Below are positions 32,936-32,988 of a DNA stretch of 32,988 nucleotides, piece after piece; position 1 is the first letter of the stretch, and the number at the start of each line of letters is the position of its first letter. Origin of the DNA: Paludibacter propionicigenes (GTDB taxonomy: Bacteria; Bacteroidota; Bacteroidia; Bacteroidales; JAIFNL01); NCBI GenBank assembly GCA_020721325.1, contig DYNA01000031.1, positions 1 to 32,988 of the forward strand, written 5' to 3'. A program made the position numbers and the translations under genes. Under the pieces are notes generated by a model. The model was not told the origin of the DNA. It worked only from the letters and a program-made list of their open reading frames with translations, and made no database searches.

Positions 32936-32988
32936 TTAGACTTTGGATAAAAATATTAAATAAAAAAAATTTTTAGCAATAAAACAAT

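Larger units (their letters stand above)
32408..32988. other. Repeat-rich right end of window
   Basis: 581 bp without a gene. It contains four short repeat blocks (32582-32635, 32644-32667, 32681-32758, 32875-32935) and one -7 match (32793-32800). It is comparable to the 19.8-20.3 kb gap, whose blocks it repeats in inverted orientation. Confidence 0.7.

Noticed and set aside
1-32988. tRNA, rRNA, insertion sequences or integrases
   Set aside because: No cloverleaf-like sequence, rRNA signature or transposase/integrase motif was seen on either strand; this was a reading by eye, not a covariance-model search.

Overview
The window looks like chromosome from an AT-rich, probably anaerobic member of the Bacteroidota. 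Several upstream regions carry the phylum's promoter signature (a -7 box TAnnTTTG, sometimes with a -33 TTTG), and Shine-Dalgarno sequences are generally absent. The gene content also fits: a TonB-dependent receptor, an Rnf cluster preceded by an RseC-like gene, an acetate kinase/phosphotransacetylase pair and an orphan FtsX-type permease. Intergenic DNA is dominated by A/T runs, with some short dispersed repeats. Genus cannot be told from the sequence.

Layout. 0.1-3.8 kb, minus strand: ackA, a divergent 3-hydroxyacyl-CoA dehydrogenase and pta, the acetate/ATP-forming branch. 4.4-17.1 kb, plus strand: an M24 aminopeptidase, a membrane-anchored protein with a duplicated jelly-roll-like domain, XdhC, a secreted protein with a SPOR-like end, a DUF2339/DUF3999-like pair, an FtsX/MacB-type permease and an amidohydrolase. 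17.3-22.2 kb, minus strand: a TonB-dependent receptor and a long-chain acyl-CoA synthetase. The 0.9 kb between those two is packed with repeats, some of which recur inverted at the right end of the window.

22.6-31.6 kb, plus strand: the energy-conserving Rnf complex in the order rseC-rnfB-rnfC-rnfD-rnfG-rnfE-rnfA, followed closely by ogt. This operon is interrupted twice. A PtuA-like ATPase and a PtuB-like HNH nuclease (a Septu-type anti-phage pair) sit between rnfB and rnfC. They overlap rnfB by 8 bp, overlap each other by 4 bp and end 12 bp before rnfC. A small protein plus a PIN-domain protein (a toxin-antitoxin-like pair, overlapping by 4 bp) sits between rnfC and rnfD. rnfE is bracketed by short tandem-repeat arrays that are partly inverted copies of each other.

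How the genes fit together: AckA/Pta make ATP and acetate from acetyl-CoA, and Rnf couples ferredoxin:NAD+ oxidoreduction to ion pumping, so both ends of the window concern fermentative energy conservation. The most notable feature is the placing of a nuclease defence pair and a toxin-antitoxin-like pair inside a housekeeping respiratory operon, where they should share its transcription and partly its translation. The last 1.4 kb holds one small doubtful ORF and repeats.
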